64,000 nucleotides of DNA, taken from Caenorhabditis remanei. Its lineage: Eukaryota > Nematoda > Chromadorea > Rhabditida > Rhabditidae. The position numbers and the translations under genes were made by a program. Shown piece after piece: positions 11,173 to 23,500 of the stretch; within the stretch, counting starts at the first letter, position 1, and every line of letters begins with the position of its first letter. Location of the stretch: contig NC_071332.1 in NCBI RefSeq assembly GCF_010183535.1, positions 3,224,001 to 3,288,000 on the forward strand. The letters are read 5' to 3'. The notes beneath the pieces were generated by a model. It did not search any database. It saw nothing but the letters and a program-made list of their open reading frames with translations, and was not told where the DNA came from.

Positions 11173-11995
11173 TATTCCTTTGTTTTTATCGATCTGACTG
11201 TGAGCGGACACAAACACACGAAGCGAGGAAGAGTAATGGTTCTGAGGGAAGATAGATTCGGAAGGCAAAAAAACCTGAAGACGTGAGAGGATTCTGAATC
11301 TAATGAAGTTTGATTTTCTCAAAATCATGTTATATGAGAACCAATCGATATGGCAATAAGAATTTTGCGAAATTTTTTTAAATATTTATTCCAGTATTTT
11401 AAAAGCTTCTAAGCCAGTCAAATTTCAGCCCACTCTCTCCAATTTCATAATAGCTCTGTAGATCAAAAACAGGGAAGAGTTTTTGTAGTTGAAAGTTTTT
11501 CGATAGGCTCTAATTCTACCTTGTCTATTCAATTTTTGAATTTTTTTTTTGAATTTTCTGGTAGAGCAAATCTAGATCTTTATACTTGTAGTTGTAAACT
11601 TTTTGATAGCTATTAACGTTTTTGAGATATACGCCTTTAAAGAAGCTAGAGTGTCTGACTGTCTGCGCTCTCTTTAAAGGCGCATATTTCAAAAGTGTCA
11701 AAAGTTGTTAGCTACAAAATGAGGCTCTAGATGTTATCTACAAGAAAAAAGATACATTTTTGAATAAAATGAAACTTGATATGTATTTCAAATGCAATTT
11801 TGAGATATGCAATTTATAGAAATAGGAAAAACAATTGGGGTACAAAAAATGAAAGAAAGAAACATGATGATGATGATGATCTGATGGCAAGAAACAAGTC
11901 GAAAATACTCGAATTTTGGGAGGAAAATCGTTGAGAAAAAAGAAAAAAAAATCTAAAACGAAGTGATCTACGAATAAAATCAATAAGAAAAGAGC
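11173..11995. repeat. intergenic stretch with degenerate palindromic repeat
   Basis: This lies between the F-box start and the mdt-27 stop, and no gene is visible. A degenerate copy of the GTTGTCAACTAC palindrome lies at about 11,560-11,740. A short GAT microsatellite is at about 11,866-11,880. An ORF rich in His and Phe on the minus strand at 11,738-11,983 is a by-product of the GAT repeat. Confidence 0.6.
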
Positions 11996-14900
11996 CTAGG
12001 AGACTTGCGATAGGAGACATAATTTATGACAATAAATAAATGATTCTCTGACGACCATTGTGGGCGGCATGAAGTTGCGAAGGTATTTTCTGAAAGAAAT
12101 TGAAAATTATTGGGTAGGGGGATGGGGGTACGTTTTGAAACAGGCAGGTTTTGGAATCGGGACGTTTTAGAACCGAAGCGTCAGGGACCGAGACACCTCA
12201 AAACTGATAGTCAGACGTTCTCAAAGATAGACAATTCAGAATCGAGACGTTTCGAAACCGTGCGAATCTAGTACCATAGTGGGTTGGATTTCGGAACCAA
12301 TAGATCTAAAAACCGGGACGTTTCGAAACTAACACTGTCTGAAACCCAGACATTTTGAAACCGAAAAGTCTCGAAACTTGGACGTTTCGAAACCAAAACA
12401 CTTTGTAATCACGACATTTCAAAACCGGGACACCTCGGAACGGATTATGTGACATTCCGGAACTAAATCGTCCCGAATCTGGATGTATAGAAATCGGGTC
12501 ATTTTGAAACCGTGACGTTTCAAAACCGGAACATTTAGCAACCGTTTGATTCTGGGAACTGAGGCGTCTCGGAACCAATGGATCCCGAAACTGGGACGTT
12601 CCATAACCGAGACATTTCGAAACTACCTGATTCTGATGTTATCTGGTCAGACACTTCGGAACTTAGACGACTCGAAACCGGGACGTTCCATAACCGAGAC
12701 GTTTCGAAACCAAAATCGCCCACTTCCCGTCAAAAATGTGATTTCAAAACGGTTACAAAACGTCCTAGTTTCGAAACGGACGGTTTCAAAACGTCACGAA
12801 ACTCAGTTTGCCAGGAAAACTCGATTTTTTCGTTCAAAAAGTGATATTTTTGGTTTTTTCAGGGAAAAAACTAAATTTTTAAAAACTCACTTGCAATAAT
12901 GGCACTTGTTGCTGAAACAGTTCACATACATCTGAATGTAGTTGTTGACTTGGGCGACGTTTGTGGGCACACTGAAAATTAATTAAGTTTGATTTTTCGG
13001 CTGAAAATCTCAAAAAATGATGAAAAATATTCAAAAATTTCAGATTTTTCGGCTGAAAATCTCAAAAAATGGCTGAAATTTTAAGATTTGTTGACTAAAA
13101 ATCACAAAAAATGCCCTCAAATTTTAGATTTTTCGGCTGAAAATCTCAAAAAATGATCAAAAATTTCGCATTTTTTGACTGAAAATGACCAAAAACTCGA
13201 ATTTTGAGATTTTCTTGGTGAAAATCTCAAAAAATGGCTGAAATTTTAAGATTTTTTTCACTAAAAATCACAAAAAATGACCAAAAATGTTGAAATTTTT
13301 TGCCTAAAAATGACCAAGAACTTGAAATTTTCAAATTTTTGACTGAAAATTTCACATTTTTTCGGTTGAAAATGTTCAAAAATTCCCAGAAATTTCAGAT
13401 ATTCCGACTAAAAATGACCAAAAAACTCGAATTTTCAGATTTTTAGGGGGTCAAAATCCCTAAAATTGACCTAAAATTACAGAATTTTCGACTAAAAACG
13501 ACCAAAAACTTGAAATCTTTAGATTTTTTGCCTAAAAAAAGCAGTGACTAACGTGAATTTGGTGACCGGAGAGCATAGAATAATCTCTCTGGCTGATTTC
13601 GTGAATTCTCGATACACTTTTCTCTTCGACTGATAGATTGATTCCGTATCGTACAGTGATTCGTCCTCTCCGCCCAGTATCAAATCCTCCAAAATTCCGA
13701 AATTCAACACCAATAACGCTTTCATGCACGAGACGAACTCTTTCTCGGTGGCCGGACGACGAGTACAGTATTGGACCTGCAATGAAAGGAATTGTTTAAA
13801 CAAAAAAGATAATCGGGACGTTTCGAAACCGGGACAATGTTTTTAAAAAAAACTCTTAAAAGTACGCGTCGAAGGCGCGCCAGTTTCTTCAGAATTTTCC
13901 TCAAAAAATTCTCGTTCGGGAAAAGTTTCCCCAACGACAAAAAGCGTGAAAGGCGCGCCAGACAACCAAAAATCCTTTTTTTTTTCAGAACGTCCCGGGA
14001 CTCAATTTTGTCAGGAGAACTCGATTTTTTCATTTAAAAAGTCATTTTTTTCGGTTTTTTCCGAATTTTCATTATTACGAAAAGTTTTGGTTTCAAAACG
14101 TCCCGGTTCCCAGGCGTCCCATTTTCCGTTTTTGAAAAGACTTAGTTTCAGAATGGCCTTGGTTTCCAACTTTTAAGTTTTGAGATGTCTTGGTTTCAAA
14201 ACGTCCCAAAACCAAAATCTCTCAAAAAAATCCAATTTTCCATCTTTTCAGCTCAAAAAAACCATATTTTAATCTGTTGTTCACTATTTTCTGGGATTTG
14301 TTTTAAAACGTCCCGGTTCCCAGATGTCTCAGTTTCAAACATTTCTCAAAAATCTGATTTTTCCATCTTTTAGCTCAAAAAAACCTCATTTTAATCGGCT
14401 TTCTGCACTATAAATCATTATCCATATTTTTATCAAATTTTCAGGCTTTTCCACCCAAAATCTCTCAAAAAAATCCAATTTTTCACTTTTCAGCTCGAAA
14501 AAATCACATTTTAATCGGCTTTCGCCACTATAAATCACCTCGGTTCCGAAACGTCCCCGTTTTCAGAACGTCTCAGTTTCAAAACGTCCCAAAACCAAGA
14601 ACCATCCAAATTTTCACTTTTCAGCTCGAAAAAATCACATTTTTGTCGGTTTTTTCACAGTTTTCCATCCAAAAACTCACCTCAACCAACGTCTTCGAAT
14701 TCCTAAACGATCGATGACTGATCCGTTTGAATTTCCACGACATTGCGTCGCCACGTGTCCGATTGAAGACGGCGTCCATTGCGAGTACTAATCCCTTGTT
14801 CGCCTCTTCGAAATGTTTTCCGAATTTAATTGGGGGCGGGGCGGAGAGACGAGAGCCACGTGGCGATGAGACCGGATTCTGTTTGAATGTGTCGGTGACG

Positions 14901-17900
14901 GCGAGGATGTTTCTCTGTGAAAATGGAAATTATAGATTTTTGATAAAATTTTTTTATAAAAAGTACCTCAATAGCCGTTCTCTCATCCATCGATTGTTGC
15001 ATTCTGTCGAATAGTCCGTTACAGTGCGGGTCGCGGAGCTCATGGGTCTGAAATAGGTGAGAAATTCAAATTTTGGATTCGAAAAACGCGTCTAAGACGC
15101 CCCAGATTTTTTGAGAAACTTATGAAACGAATTTTAGAGCATTTTCTCACTCTTCAAACGCGTCTAAGGTGCCCCAGACTCTCTTTACTTTCAAGTTTTA
15201 GAGAATTTCCACATCTGAAACGCGCCTACGGTGCGCCAGGCGACGTTTTTGAGTGAAAAACGCGTCTAGGGTGCACCAGACTCTTATAATTTTTGCGTTT
15301 TGAAGTATATTCACGTTTCAAACGCGTCGAAGGTGCGCCAGACTTCCCAATTCCACTGATTTTTATAGTTTTTTTTCAGCACTTTTTGAACACGCTTAAG
15401 GTGCACCAGACGCCGTTTTTCAGTGGAAACTCGAAATTTGGAAATGTTTTAAGTGAAAAACGCGTCAAAGGAGCGCCTGACGATGTGTGAAAAACTGGAA
15501 ATATCCAAGGAGATTTGCCCCAGACGCCGCTTTTGAATAAAAACGCGTCAAAGGTACGCCAGTTTTTCAGGATCTGGAAATTTTAATGTCTGGCGCGCCT
15601 TCGACGCGAATTTTAGTTTTTGCTCGAATTACCCAAAAAACTGCAGACCTCATACGCGTAAAAAGCACGCCAGTTTCTGAATGAATTTTGACCTGTCTGG
15701 GGCGCCTTAGACGCGTCCTTTTAAGTGTCGACAGCCTTATACGCGCTAGAGGTACGCCAGTTTTAGAAGAAATGGATTTTGTGGTTATCTGGCGCGCCTT
15801 AGACGCGCACTTTTAAGCGTTTTTCACTATTTAGGTTCAAATTTGGCACTTTTCAGGTAATTTTCATGGTTATTGGACCATTTTTCACCATTTTTCCCCG
15901 AATTGTCGTCCAACAACTCACATGAATGGCCGCCTCGACAGCCTTATACATTCCCCTCTTATCGAATACAGCATTCAGTCGACACTTCATATTCGACGCC
16001 CTAAACATCTCATTATAGACACCGGCCACCTCACTCAACGCATCTCTCGTCCGACTCATTTCCTCTTCCGTCTGATTCTCTCGCAGCGCTTCGTCCATCG
16101 CCTTCTGAGATTTCGTTCGTAATTTGTTGAGTCGAATTCTCATAGACTCCGCCCAGTTGAGGATAGGCACCGCCCCTTTATCAGTGGTATTGGATGGGAG
16201 GGTCAAGGCGGCTCGGCTGGGAGCAGCGGCTGCTGGCGTGGCTCCGGGAGCTCCAGAAGCCGCCGGAGCTGCTCCAGAAGGTGCTCCTGGAGCCCCTCTC
16301 GCCTGTCCTAAAACTGGCATCGATTGGGAGTGAGGTATAGTGCCGACGGAAGCTGAAGACGTGGAGGACGGTGGAGGTTGTCGTTGGGCTCCAGATGCTC
16401 CAGACGCTGATGACGTCGTCGGCTGTTGATTGGATTGCATTGCGGCTAGACGGAGAGGTCGAAGGATACGGGCTCGACCGTCTACCTGGAAGGATTGAGA
16501 ACGGTTTTTGGGGAATTTAGGCGGAAATTTGAATAAAAAGGACGATTTTTAAGAGAAAAACGGGTTTTTGGAGAAATTTTTGAACTGGGAGGGGGGAATT
16601 TGGGACAAAAATTGAAGGAAAACTAGAATTTTTGAAAAAAAAAGGACGATTTTTAAGGGAAAAACGGGTTATTGGAGGGATTTTCGAACTGGGAGGAGGA
16701 ATTTGAATGGAAAAATGGTGGAAAATAGAGTTTTTGATTTTAAAAACTGGTTTTTGGAGGGTGGAAATTTTGGAATTAGGCGGGGATTTGAATAAAAAAA
16801 AGGACGATTTTTAAGAGAAAAACGGGGATTTTTGAGCTAGAAAAAGGAAATTTTGGACGGAAAATTCAGATTTTTTGGGAAAAAGTTCGCTTTTTTTCAA
16901 AAAATGGATTCGAATAGAAAAATGTATAAGAAAAATGGATTTTCAATCAGAAAATGAGTATTTTAATACGAAAAACTCGGCTTTTTGGATTGGAAGCGTA
17001 GGTTTTCAGTAGACTATTTCAACAGAATTCCAGTCATTTTTGGTATGAATTCATAGCTGAAAGACTCAGAAGGTCTGAGACCTTTGGATCCCTTTTTTAG
17101 ATGGAAAATTGTTGAAAATCCAGTTAAAAATGAATTTGAATGAGCGATTTTCAGACATTTTCAGTGAAATTTAAACAGGTTCTCTGGAGAAAGATGTTCT
17201 GAAACTAATATCCCTGAAATCAGATGAAAAAAAAAACGATTTTATAAGTGGAAAACCAATAGCGTTTTGACGGAATTCCTCATTTTCTGTGTCATTTTTA
17301 TTGAATTTCAACGATTTTTCGAGAAAAAAAAGCGCATTTAAATGTAGTTTTTCGATAAATTATCTTTTTTTTTAGTTGGAAAAAGGAATTTGGATGAGGA
17401 AAGCGAATTTTCTATCAGAAAATCATAAAAATATCATTTTTCAAACAGAACGGGTTTTTCAATGAAAAATTGATGTTTTGAACAGTTTCGAGCTGGAAAA
17501 AACGGGTTCTAAGGTATGAAAATGAAGATTTTCAGCCAAAAACAAGGTTTGAGTAGATTTTAAGATGAAAAATGGGAATATATACAGGAAAATTAAGCAA
17601 AAAATGAGGTTTTGAAGGTTTTTGAGGTAGAAAAACAAGAAAAATCATCGTTTTTCATCGATTTTCACCGAATTTCAACAGGAAACATTACTAAAACATA
17701 GTTATATCGATAATTATCTATTAAACCAAACCAAAACCACCCCAAAACCACGCACCAATTATAACCCACTAATTGCCTAATTACGACCAAATAATTCTTC
17801 TGAAATCAACAATTTTCCCATATAACACACACAGAGAATTGCACACAGTCGTTTCTCCATATAGACAGTCACTCAATACTCTCTGCGTCTCTCCCCTCAT

Positions 17901-19064
17901 TTCAACGCGTCTCTTCACTATTTCCCCCGTTGGGTGCAGATTCGCAACGGAGCGAGATTGCTTTCCGTATAAAAAGGGAAGGAAGATAATTGGGCGGTGT
18001 TATGGGGGCCTATTTGGGAAGTAGCAAAAAAAGCATAAAATCGTTTTTTGCAGACTTGTCACGGGCCGGGCCAAAACCAGGAAAAATCTCGGCCCGTTTT
18101 GAAACATTTTTTCAAAACATTTTTTGTTTTGAAGTTTTTTTTGGAAATTTTTTGAACTTTTTTGAAAAACACAGGGTCAAATTTTGTCCATATGAATTCA
18201 AATTATTTTCGCGCGAAACCGGAAGCTCAGTGAAGCGCGTTTGCACACAACTTGCACGTTGCCAATTGAGTCGCCGATCAGCATAATGCGGCCTTTGTAT
18301 AACGTGGGTACAGTAAGACGAACGATAGGGAGTCAAATTTTTCGAATGAAGCTAGCTTTTCTTCCATTTTTCTCGCTATTTTCGAGAAAACTTTGCACAA
18401 AAAAATATCGAATTCATTAAAAAGGAGAAAAATACAAATTTTTAATACACAAAAAAAAAACTTTTTGGATGAAATTTTTGAATTTCGCGCTAATTTAACG
18501 CTAATTTTTTTTTGGAGCGCAGTTGCTTCATATGGGCATTCTATGACCCTGTGAAAAAGTATAGTTTTCGAATAAAAATTTAAAATTGAATCAAAATGTG
18601 AATATGTATGATAATTTAAGCATTTTTACTCTTTTTTTCGAAAAATTTCAAAAAAAAAATTGGTAAAAATGGGTACCCATTTTTACCAATCCGGGCCGAC
18701 CGGGCCGGGCCGGGCCAAGAGAAATTTCGGCCCGGCCCGGCCCGATTTTTGACAAGTCAGGTTTTTTTGTATAGTTGGCAAGGCCCGAAGGCCCGGGCAA
18801 ATTGGCGCGAAAGTCAAATTTTCAAATTTTTTGAATTTTTTTGAATTTTTTTTTGTCCGACTATCATTCAAAATTAGAAGAAATTCTGAAAAATAGTCAA
18901 AAATGGTCACATTTTCGATGAAAAATTGAAAAACTTTCGAGAAAAATTGGAAAAAAAGGTCATTTCTTCTACTTTTTCCATCAATTTCCAATGTATTTTC
19001 ACACCTTATTGACGAGTGGCGGTTTGAGTCGTATCTGATCCAAATCAATCATTCGTCCCATCAT
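11996..19064 (-). CDS. mdt-27: Mediator complex subunit 27 (MED27)
   Basis: Exons (minus): 19005-19064, 15922-16485, 14967-15047, 14681-14914, 13553-13776, 12891-12971 and 11996-12089. They total 1,338 bp, or 445 residues, with consistent phases. The call rests on the C-terminus. A motif KCHYCKKYLRNFMPP followed by YCHKLC aligns with the end of human MED27 (CQRCGKFLQDGLPP...HDTC), a likely zinc-binding fold. MED27 is a tail/upper-middle subunit of Mediator, which couples transcription factors to RNA polymerase II in the nucleus. The protein is longer than human MED27 (311 residues), mainly because residues about 36-115 are a low-complexity Ala/Pro/Ser/Gly tract. The first exon begins just after a TTTCCAG acceptor, GAA then ATG, which would suit trans-splicing. 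An alternative start is the internal ATG at 16,440 (410 residues), since 16,485 is also preceded by an acceptor. Introns are filled with short dispersed motifs. Confidence 0.83.
12150..12830. repeat. degenerate array of GGGACGTTTCGAAACC motif (mdt-27 intron 6)
   Basis: Dozens of imperfect copies of a unit near GAAACCGGGACGTTTCGAAA occur, spaced about 15-40 bp apart with variable sequence between. Both GAAACC and GGTTTC orientations are present. Related, sparser copies occur at 13,810-14,600 in the neighbouring introns, and one at 34,490-34,560. The open frames across the array (rich in F, R, S and G) are repeat artefacts. Confidence 0.7.
13810..14640. repeat. second GGGACGTTTCGAAACC motif cluster (mdt-27 intron 4)
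   Basis: Imperfect copies of AACGTCCCGGTTTC-type and inverse units are mixed with AAAAATCC/TTTTTCAG A/T clusters. Two copies of the GGCGCGCCAG motif lie at about 13,866-13,884 and 13,945-13,964. Confidence 0.6.
15080..15815. repeat. cluster of ACGCGTCAAAGGCGCGCCAG motifs (mdt-27 intron 2)
   Basis: I count about 13 variants of the motif in roughly 730 bp. Most are forward at first (for example at 15,320 and 15,541) and then mixed with the inverse CTGGCGCGCCTTCGACGCG (15,590 and 15,790). The conserved parts are ACGCGTC and G(C/G)GCCAG; the middle varies. Confidence 0.8.
18051..18760. mobile_element. GC-rich inverted-repeat element (CAGACTTGTCA family), interrupted
   Basis: The left end is CAGACTTGTCACGGGCCGGG and the right end is CCCGATTTTTGACAAGTC, near inverse. 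The inner sequence matches 21,519-21,842, 27,413-27,822 and 27,844-28,272 (GGCCCGG runs, then AT-rich sequence with TTTTTGGAAATTTTTTGAA). This copy is longer because another element sits inside it (18,170-18,553). No coding capacity was seen. Confidence 0.75.
18170..18553. mobile_element. nested MITE-like element with CACAGGGTCA ends
   Basis: Terminal inverted repeats CACAGGGTCA and TGACCCTGTG bound about 384 bp that are absent from the homologous position of the element copy at 21,519-21,842. There, GAACTTTTTGAAAAAGTATAG is continuous. The flanking A runs allow an AAAAA target duplication but do not prove it. Confidence 0.7.
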
Positions 19065-19171
19065 TTCCTGGAAATCGAAGAATTTTATAGATTTTTGACA
19101 CTGAATTTTTAAAAAATCAAAGTTTTCTAGCAAAAATTATCCAACTTGTAATCACGGACTTAACAAAATTG

Positions 19172-19775
19172 GGGAGTCTGGCGCACCTTGAGTTTTTGGA
19201 GTTTTTTGGGGAAAAAATTGGTGAAAATTGGTCTTAAAACTATAAAAATTACCTGAAAAATGCTAAAATTGAGGCTGAAATCGCTTTTTTTTTGTATAAA
19301 ATAGTTCAAAAACACCTAAAAGTACGCGGCTATAACAAAACGCGTCAAAGACGCGCCAGACAATCTATTTACTCAAAATCTGGCGTACATTAGGCGCGTT
19401 TCAGAGCTGAAATTAACTGGAAAACTCAGTTTTTCGTTTGGGGAAAAATTAGGTGAAAATTCCAGTAAAAACTAGAATTCGCGTCTAAGACGCGCCAGAC
19501 ATCAAAATCTCCAGATCCTGAAAAACTGGCGTACCTTTGACGCGTTTTCATTCAAAATCGGCGCGTCTGGTGTACTTTAGAAGCGTTTTTCCGGTCAAAA
19601 CTCTTTGGAAATTTCGAGTTTTTTACTGGAAAACATCGTCTGGCGCGCCTTTGACGCGTTTTTCAGAATTTTCATAAAATTTCAAAATTCTCCGAGTATT
19701 CATCAACTTTTGAGAAAAACCTCAAAGACGAAGACTTTTTTGAATCTGAAAACGTATTCTGGCGCGCCTTTCACG
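19172..19775. repeat. cluster of CGCGTC/GCGCCAG motifs between mdt-27 and pacs-1
   Basis: About eight copies occur in both orientations, for example forward at about 19,340 and 19,480, and inverse CTGGCGCGCCTTTGACGCG at about 19,640. They lie between the first mdt-27 exon and the pacs-1 stop, so they are within a shared primary transcript only if the two genes form an operon. Confidence 0.7.
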
Positions 19776-20552
19776 CGTTTTTTTCTGATTACCTCATTCG
19801 TTGGAATCCTATGCGTCAAAGGATTAAATTTTTGATTCTCCATATTTGGATCCTTCTGGAATTCATATCATTTTCAGACGTTTCAGACTCAACCAGATAA
19901 CAACTTGGTCCCAAAACGGGCACAAAAGAAAGGGGGCGGGGCTTAAAACAATGGAAAAGAAGCATTCATTCGATAACAGAAAACAAATGGATGAGGAATG
20001 TGTAATGATGAGGAGGGGGCGGGGCTTAGAAAACATTAAAAATAGAAAAAATAAAGCAAGTTTCGGGGATTTTTGGCGGGAAAACGAAGCGAAAAAAGCG
20101 TAAAAAATCATCATCATCGGACAAGAAGAACAGAGGAAACGAGAGAGAAACCGTGCGGCATATTGTACAGGCAGCGAGAGATTTTGTGGGGAAAAATTAT
20201 GAAATTATGGAACAGCAAATATTGAAAAAATGAACAAAAATTTGAATTTTTGGATGGAAAAGTGGGCGGAGCCACAGAAATGTTTGCAAACACCGAAAAG
20301 GGCGGGGCCTAACTGATATCATTCAAAAAGTATTACAAAAATTCGAACTTTCGGCGGAAAAAGTGGGCGGAGCCGCGAGAGAAACCGTGCCGCACAGTGA
20401 TTTTTGCAAAATTGAAAAGGGGCGTGGCCTAAGAGATACTAATGAAAAATATAACCAAAATCCGAATTTTTGGCTGAAAAATGTGGGCGGAGCTCCTCAA
20501 AAATGGGCGGAGCTTAATTGATATTCAAAAAAATAACAAAAATGAGAGAGAT
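19776..20552. repeat. intergenic stretch with degenerate tandem GGGCGGAGCC units
   Basis: This lies downstream of the pacs-1 stop. From about 20,215 to 20,540 a unit of roughly 90 bp recurs about four times, containing AAAAGGGCGGGGCCTAA, a run of A/T and AAAAGTGGGCGGAGC. Earlier copies of GGGGGCGGGGCTTA are at about 19,930 and 20,015. I found no poly(A) signal for pacs-1 here. Confidence 0.55.
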
Positions 20553-23500
20553 TTAGGCGGTGCAGACGTTGGGTGTGAAGAAGGCGATGGGGAACGATTT
20601 GATATGAGTCTGCCATTGAGGAGACGTCTGGAAGTAGCGGATTCCGTTGTACGCGTTGCCGTCGATGATCACTGAAATTCAGATATGTGCCCGGGTGGCG
20701 TTGAGCGCCTCGCATTTTCAGCCGAATATTGAAAATGCGACGAGAAAGAGTGTGCGAAATGGAGAGACGCAGACACACTCTCTCGATTTTACACACTCTC
20801 TCTCGTCGCATTTTCGCCCACTTTGAAATCTTTCAGCGCCCAAAGCGCCTCCATAGGCACATCCCTGCTGAAATTGCAGAAATTTTTGAAAAAAATTTGG
20901 GATTTTTCGTCAAAAATTTTGTTTTTCGTCAAAAATTGAGGAAAAATTTTATTAGCACTGCACGCTTTTTACAACAGCGCTCTACCGGAACCGGAGGAAA
21001 ATGTGTCTTTCATTCAAATTTCAGACTGTTTTTTATGAAAAAAATATGAGTTTTCAGAAAAAATTAGAGCAATTTTTGCACGTTTTTCAATTAAAGTTGT
21101 CAGTATTACTTATGCTATGATTCCTCGTCATTTTAGCTGATTTTTCCAAGTTTTTCGTCCGAATTTTTTAGAAAACAGAAAAAAAACAGAGCTTACAGCG
21201 TCAAAAAGTCCAAAAATAGCGATTTTTCTCACAAAAACTTTCTTTGAAAATCACAGTTTTAGGTAGGTAACTAGTTAAAAACCATAAATACTCAATGAAT
21301 TCTAACACTTTTAATTGAAAAACTTGCAAAATTTCATGCAAAAACTGTGATTTTTCATAGAATTTTAAACATTTTTTCTTTTTGAAAACTCTTTTTTTTA
21401 TGAAAACAGTCTGAAATTTAAATTTTTCCAAATCCTCAAAAGGAAAAGAGCTCATTTTCTATTTTTTGACTGGAAAACCACAATTTCGGCGGATTTTTCA
21501 AATTCAACAATTTTCACCAGACTTGTCACGGGTCGGGCCGGGCCAAAATCAGGAAAAATCTCGGCCCGGCCCGGCACGTTTTGAAACATTTGTGTTTTTG
21601 AACTTTTTTTTTGGAAATTTTTTGAACTTTTTGAAAAAGTATAGTTTTCGAATAAACATTTAAAATTGAATCAAAATGTGAATATGTATGATAATTTAAG
21701 CATTTTTACTCTTTTTTTCGAAAAATTTCAAAAAAAAAATTTTTGAATCCGGGCCGACCGGGCCGGGCCAGGACAAGAGAAATTTCGGCCCGGCCCGGTC
21801 AAGGAAAATCTCGGCCCGGCCCGGCCCGATTTTTGACAAGTCTGATTTTCACCATACTTGTCAACCGGGCCGGCGCTTAACTCGCGTCAAAATGAATGTT
21901 ATGAGCTGAAAAATATACCAAAATGTAGATCTCGACGAGTTCTATGCCCGTGACCTACTACGGGCCGGATGGCTATTCGTTAATGTGCCGCGGGCCGGGA
22001 AAAAAATGCCAAAAAACTCGAAAATAGGCCAAAAAAGCCATTCTAGCCCGGCCCGCGACGCATAACCAAATAGCCATCCGGCCCGTAGTAGGCCACGGAC
22101 ATAGAACTCGTCGAGATCTACATTTTGGTATATTTTTGAGCTCACAATATTCATTTTGACGCGAGTTACGCGCCGGCCCGTTTCGGCCCGGTTGACAAGT
22201 ATGATTGTCACTAATTTCAGCAGTTTTTCCTCAAAATTTTCATATGTCTGAAACTTGATTTTTCTCTAGTTTTCCAATTTCTCACCAGTCAACTCATTAT
22301 GTTTTCCCGTCGCACTACACAACATTCGTCCAATCGACGACACTTGTGACGGTACCGCCCCCTCCTCGGGCTTCTGCTTCTGCCCCTTCTTCATTCCCAA
22401 CTTTTGAAGCATCTTATCTTTTCGTTTCTCTTTCAGATAAGTTAGACTGAGCGACCCAGAACTAGGAGATCTCGACACTAAAAGTGTCTTAAAATGTGCT
22501 TTAATAGTGACTTTCGCCGTGTCTTTTTTCGAGTTAGGTGTCGTGACCGTCGAGGAAGATGTGGACGGTTCGGGAGGGCCATAGGAGGAGTACTGTAGGG
22601 GTACTGTAGGTTGATTATTCGGCCAGAAATCCATATTAAGCTCCTGGCCATCCACATTCCTAAGCTGTGGCGAATGAGGAGGCGACGATCCTCCATCGAT
22701 TTTCGAAATTACAGACTCCTCCCTAGGCGACGACACAATCGTCTGTGCGAATCCATTCGAATCGTCGTCATTCTCGATGATTTCACACTGTCTTAGACTG
22801 CCAACTCTAACTTCTGAAAGAAACGGGAGGAAGACACGACCGCCTTCTGGATCTCGGTCGGCTGTCAACTGAAGCATCGCTTCGCCGATTGGGAGATTCA
22901 GTTTCGATGAGCTGACACTGTTGGGCCATGCGGCGATTTTCGCGGCGAGACCCGTTTTTTCAGAGTGATTCATGTCGCCGAATCGGTCCCAGAGATCGCG
23001 ACACAGATTGTCGAGTTGGGGGTCGATTCCTGGAAGAAATTGGGATTTTAAGGGGAAAAATATGGAAAATTTCGGTTTTTCACATTGAAAATATGCAAAG
23101 AAGTGCTTTTAGTAAATTTTTATGTCTAGCAAAGTTTTTGATACAAAAATCACTATTTTTGGACATTTTTAGAGAAAATTAGGATTTTCAGCGAAAAAAT
23201 ATGTAATTTTTCGATTTTTCACATGGAAAGTAAGCCAAAAAGTGTTTTTTTTCCATCAAAATCTGTAAAATTAGTGGATTTTCTCAAGATTTTTGAGCCG
23301 GAATGCTCATTTTCTGTATCTAACTGAGTTTTTGTTACGAAAACGCGCAATTTTGGCATTTTTAAGATAAAATTGTGGATTTTCTTGAAAAAATGTATTG
23401 GAAGCGCTCAACAATGAGATTTGACGATTTTCAGCTGAAAAAAATTAGAAAATTTCAGATTTTTATGTCTGATTTCAGATCCGATTATCCAAAAAAAAAT

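Larger units (their letters stand above)
16486..19004 (-). other. long first intron of mdt-27, with a promoter-like island
   Basis: The stretch 16,500-17,650 is made of short runs of A and T separated by about ten bases, as in periodic A/T clusters. From 17,690 to 18,010 the composition changes: less periodic, with CTCTGCGTCTCTCC and pyrimidine tracts, as seen upstream of other genes here. This could be an internal promoter for the shorter MED27 form starting at 16,440. A nested pair of inverted-repeat elements follows at 18,051-18,760. Confidence 0.45.

Noticed and set aside
11738..11983. His/Phe-rich protein on the minus strand
   Set aside because: Created by a GAT microsatellite and T-rich sequence just after the mdt-27 stop; no homology is recognisable.
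12306..12899. Overlapping open frames in the GGGACGTTTCGAAACC array
   Set aside because: Several frames are open at once because the repeat lacks stops; no frame joins to a neighbouring exon.
12914..12921. CTGTTTCA on the minus strand, the core of the 21U-RNA upstream motif
   Set aside because: It falls in a coding exon of mdt-27 and lacks the flanking motif context; an eight-base match is expected by chance.
15080..15815. CRISPR-like array
   Set aside because: The repeats vary in sequence, orientation and spacing, the host is a eukaryote, and there are no cas genes.
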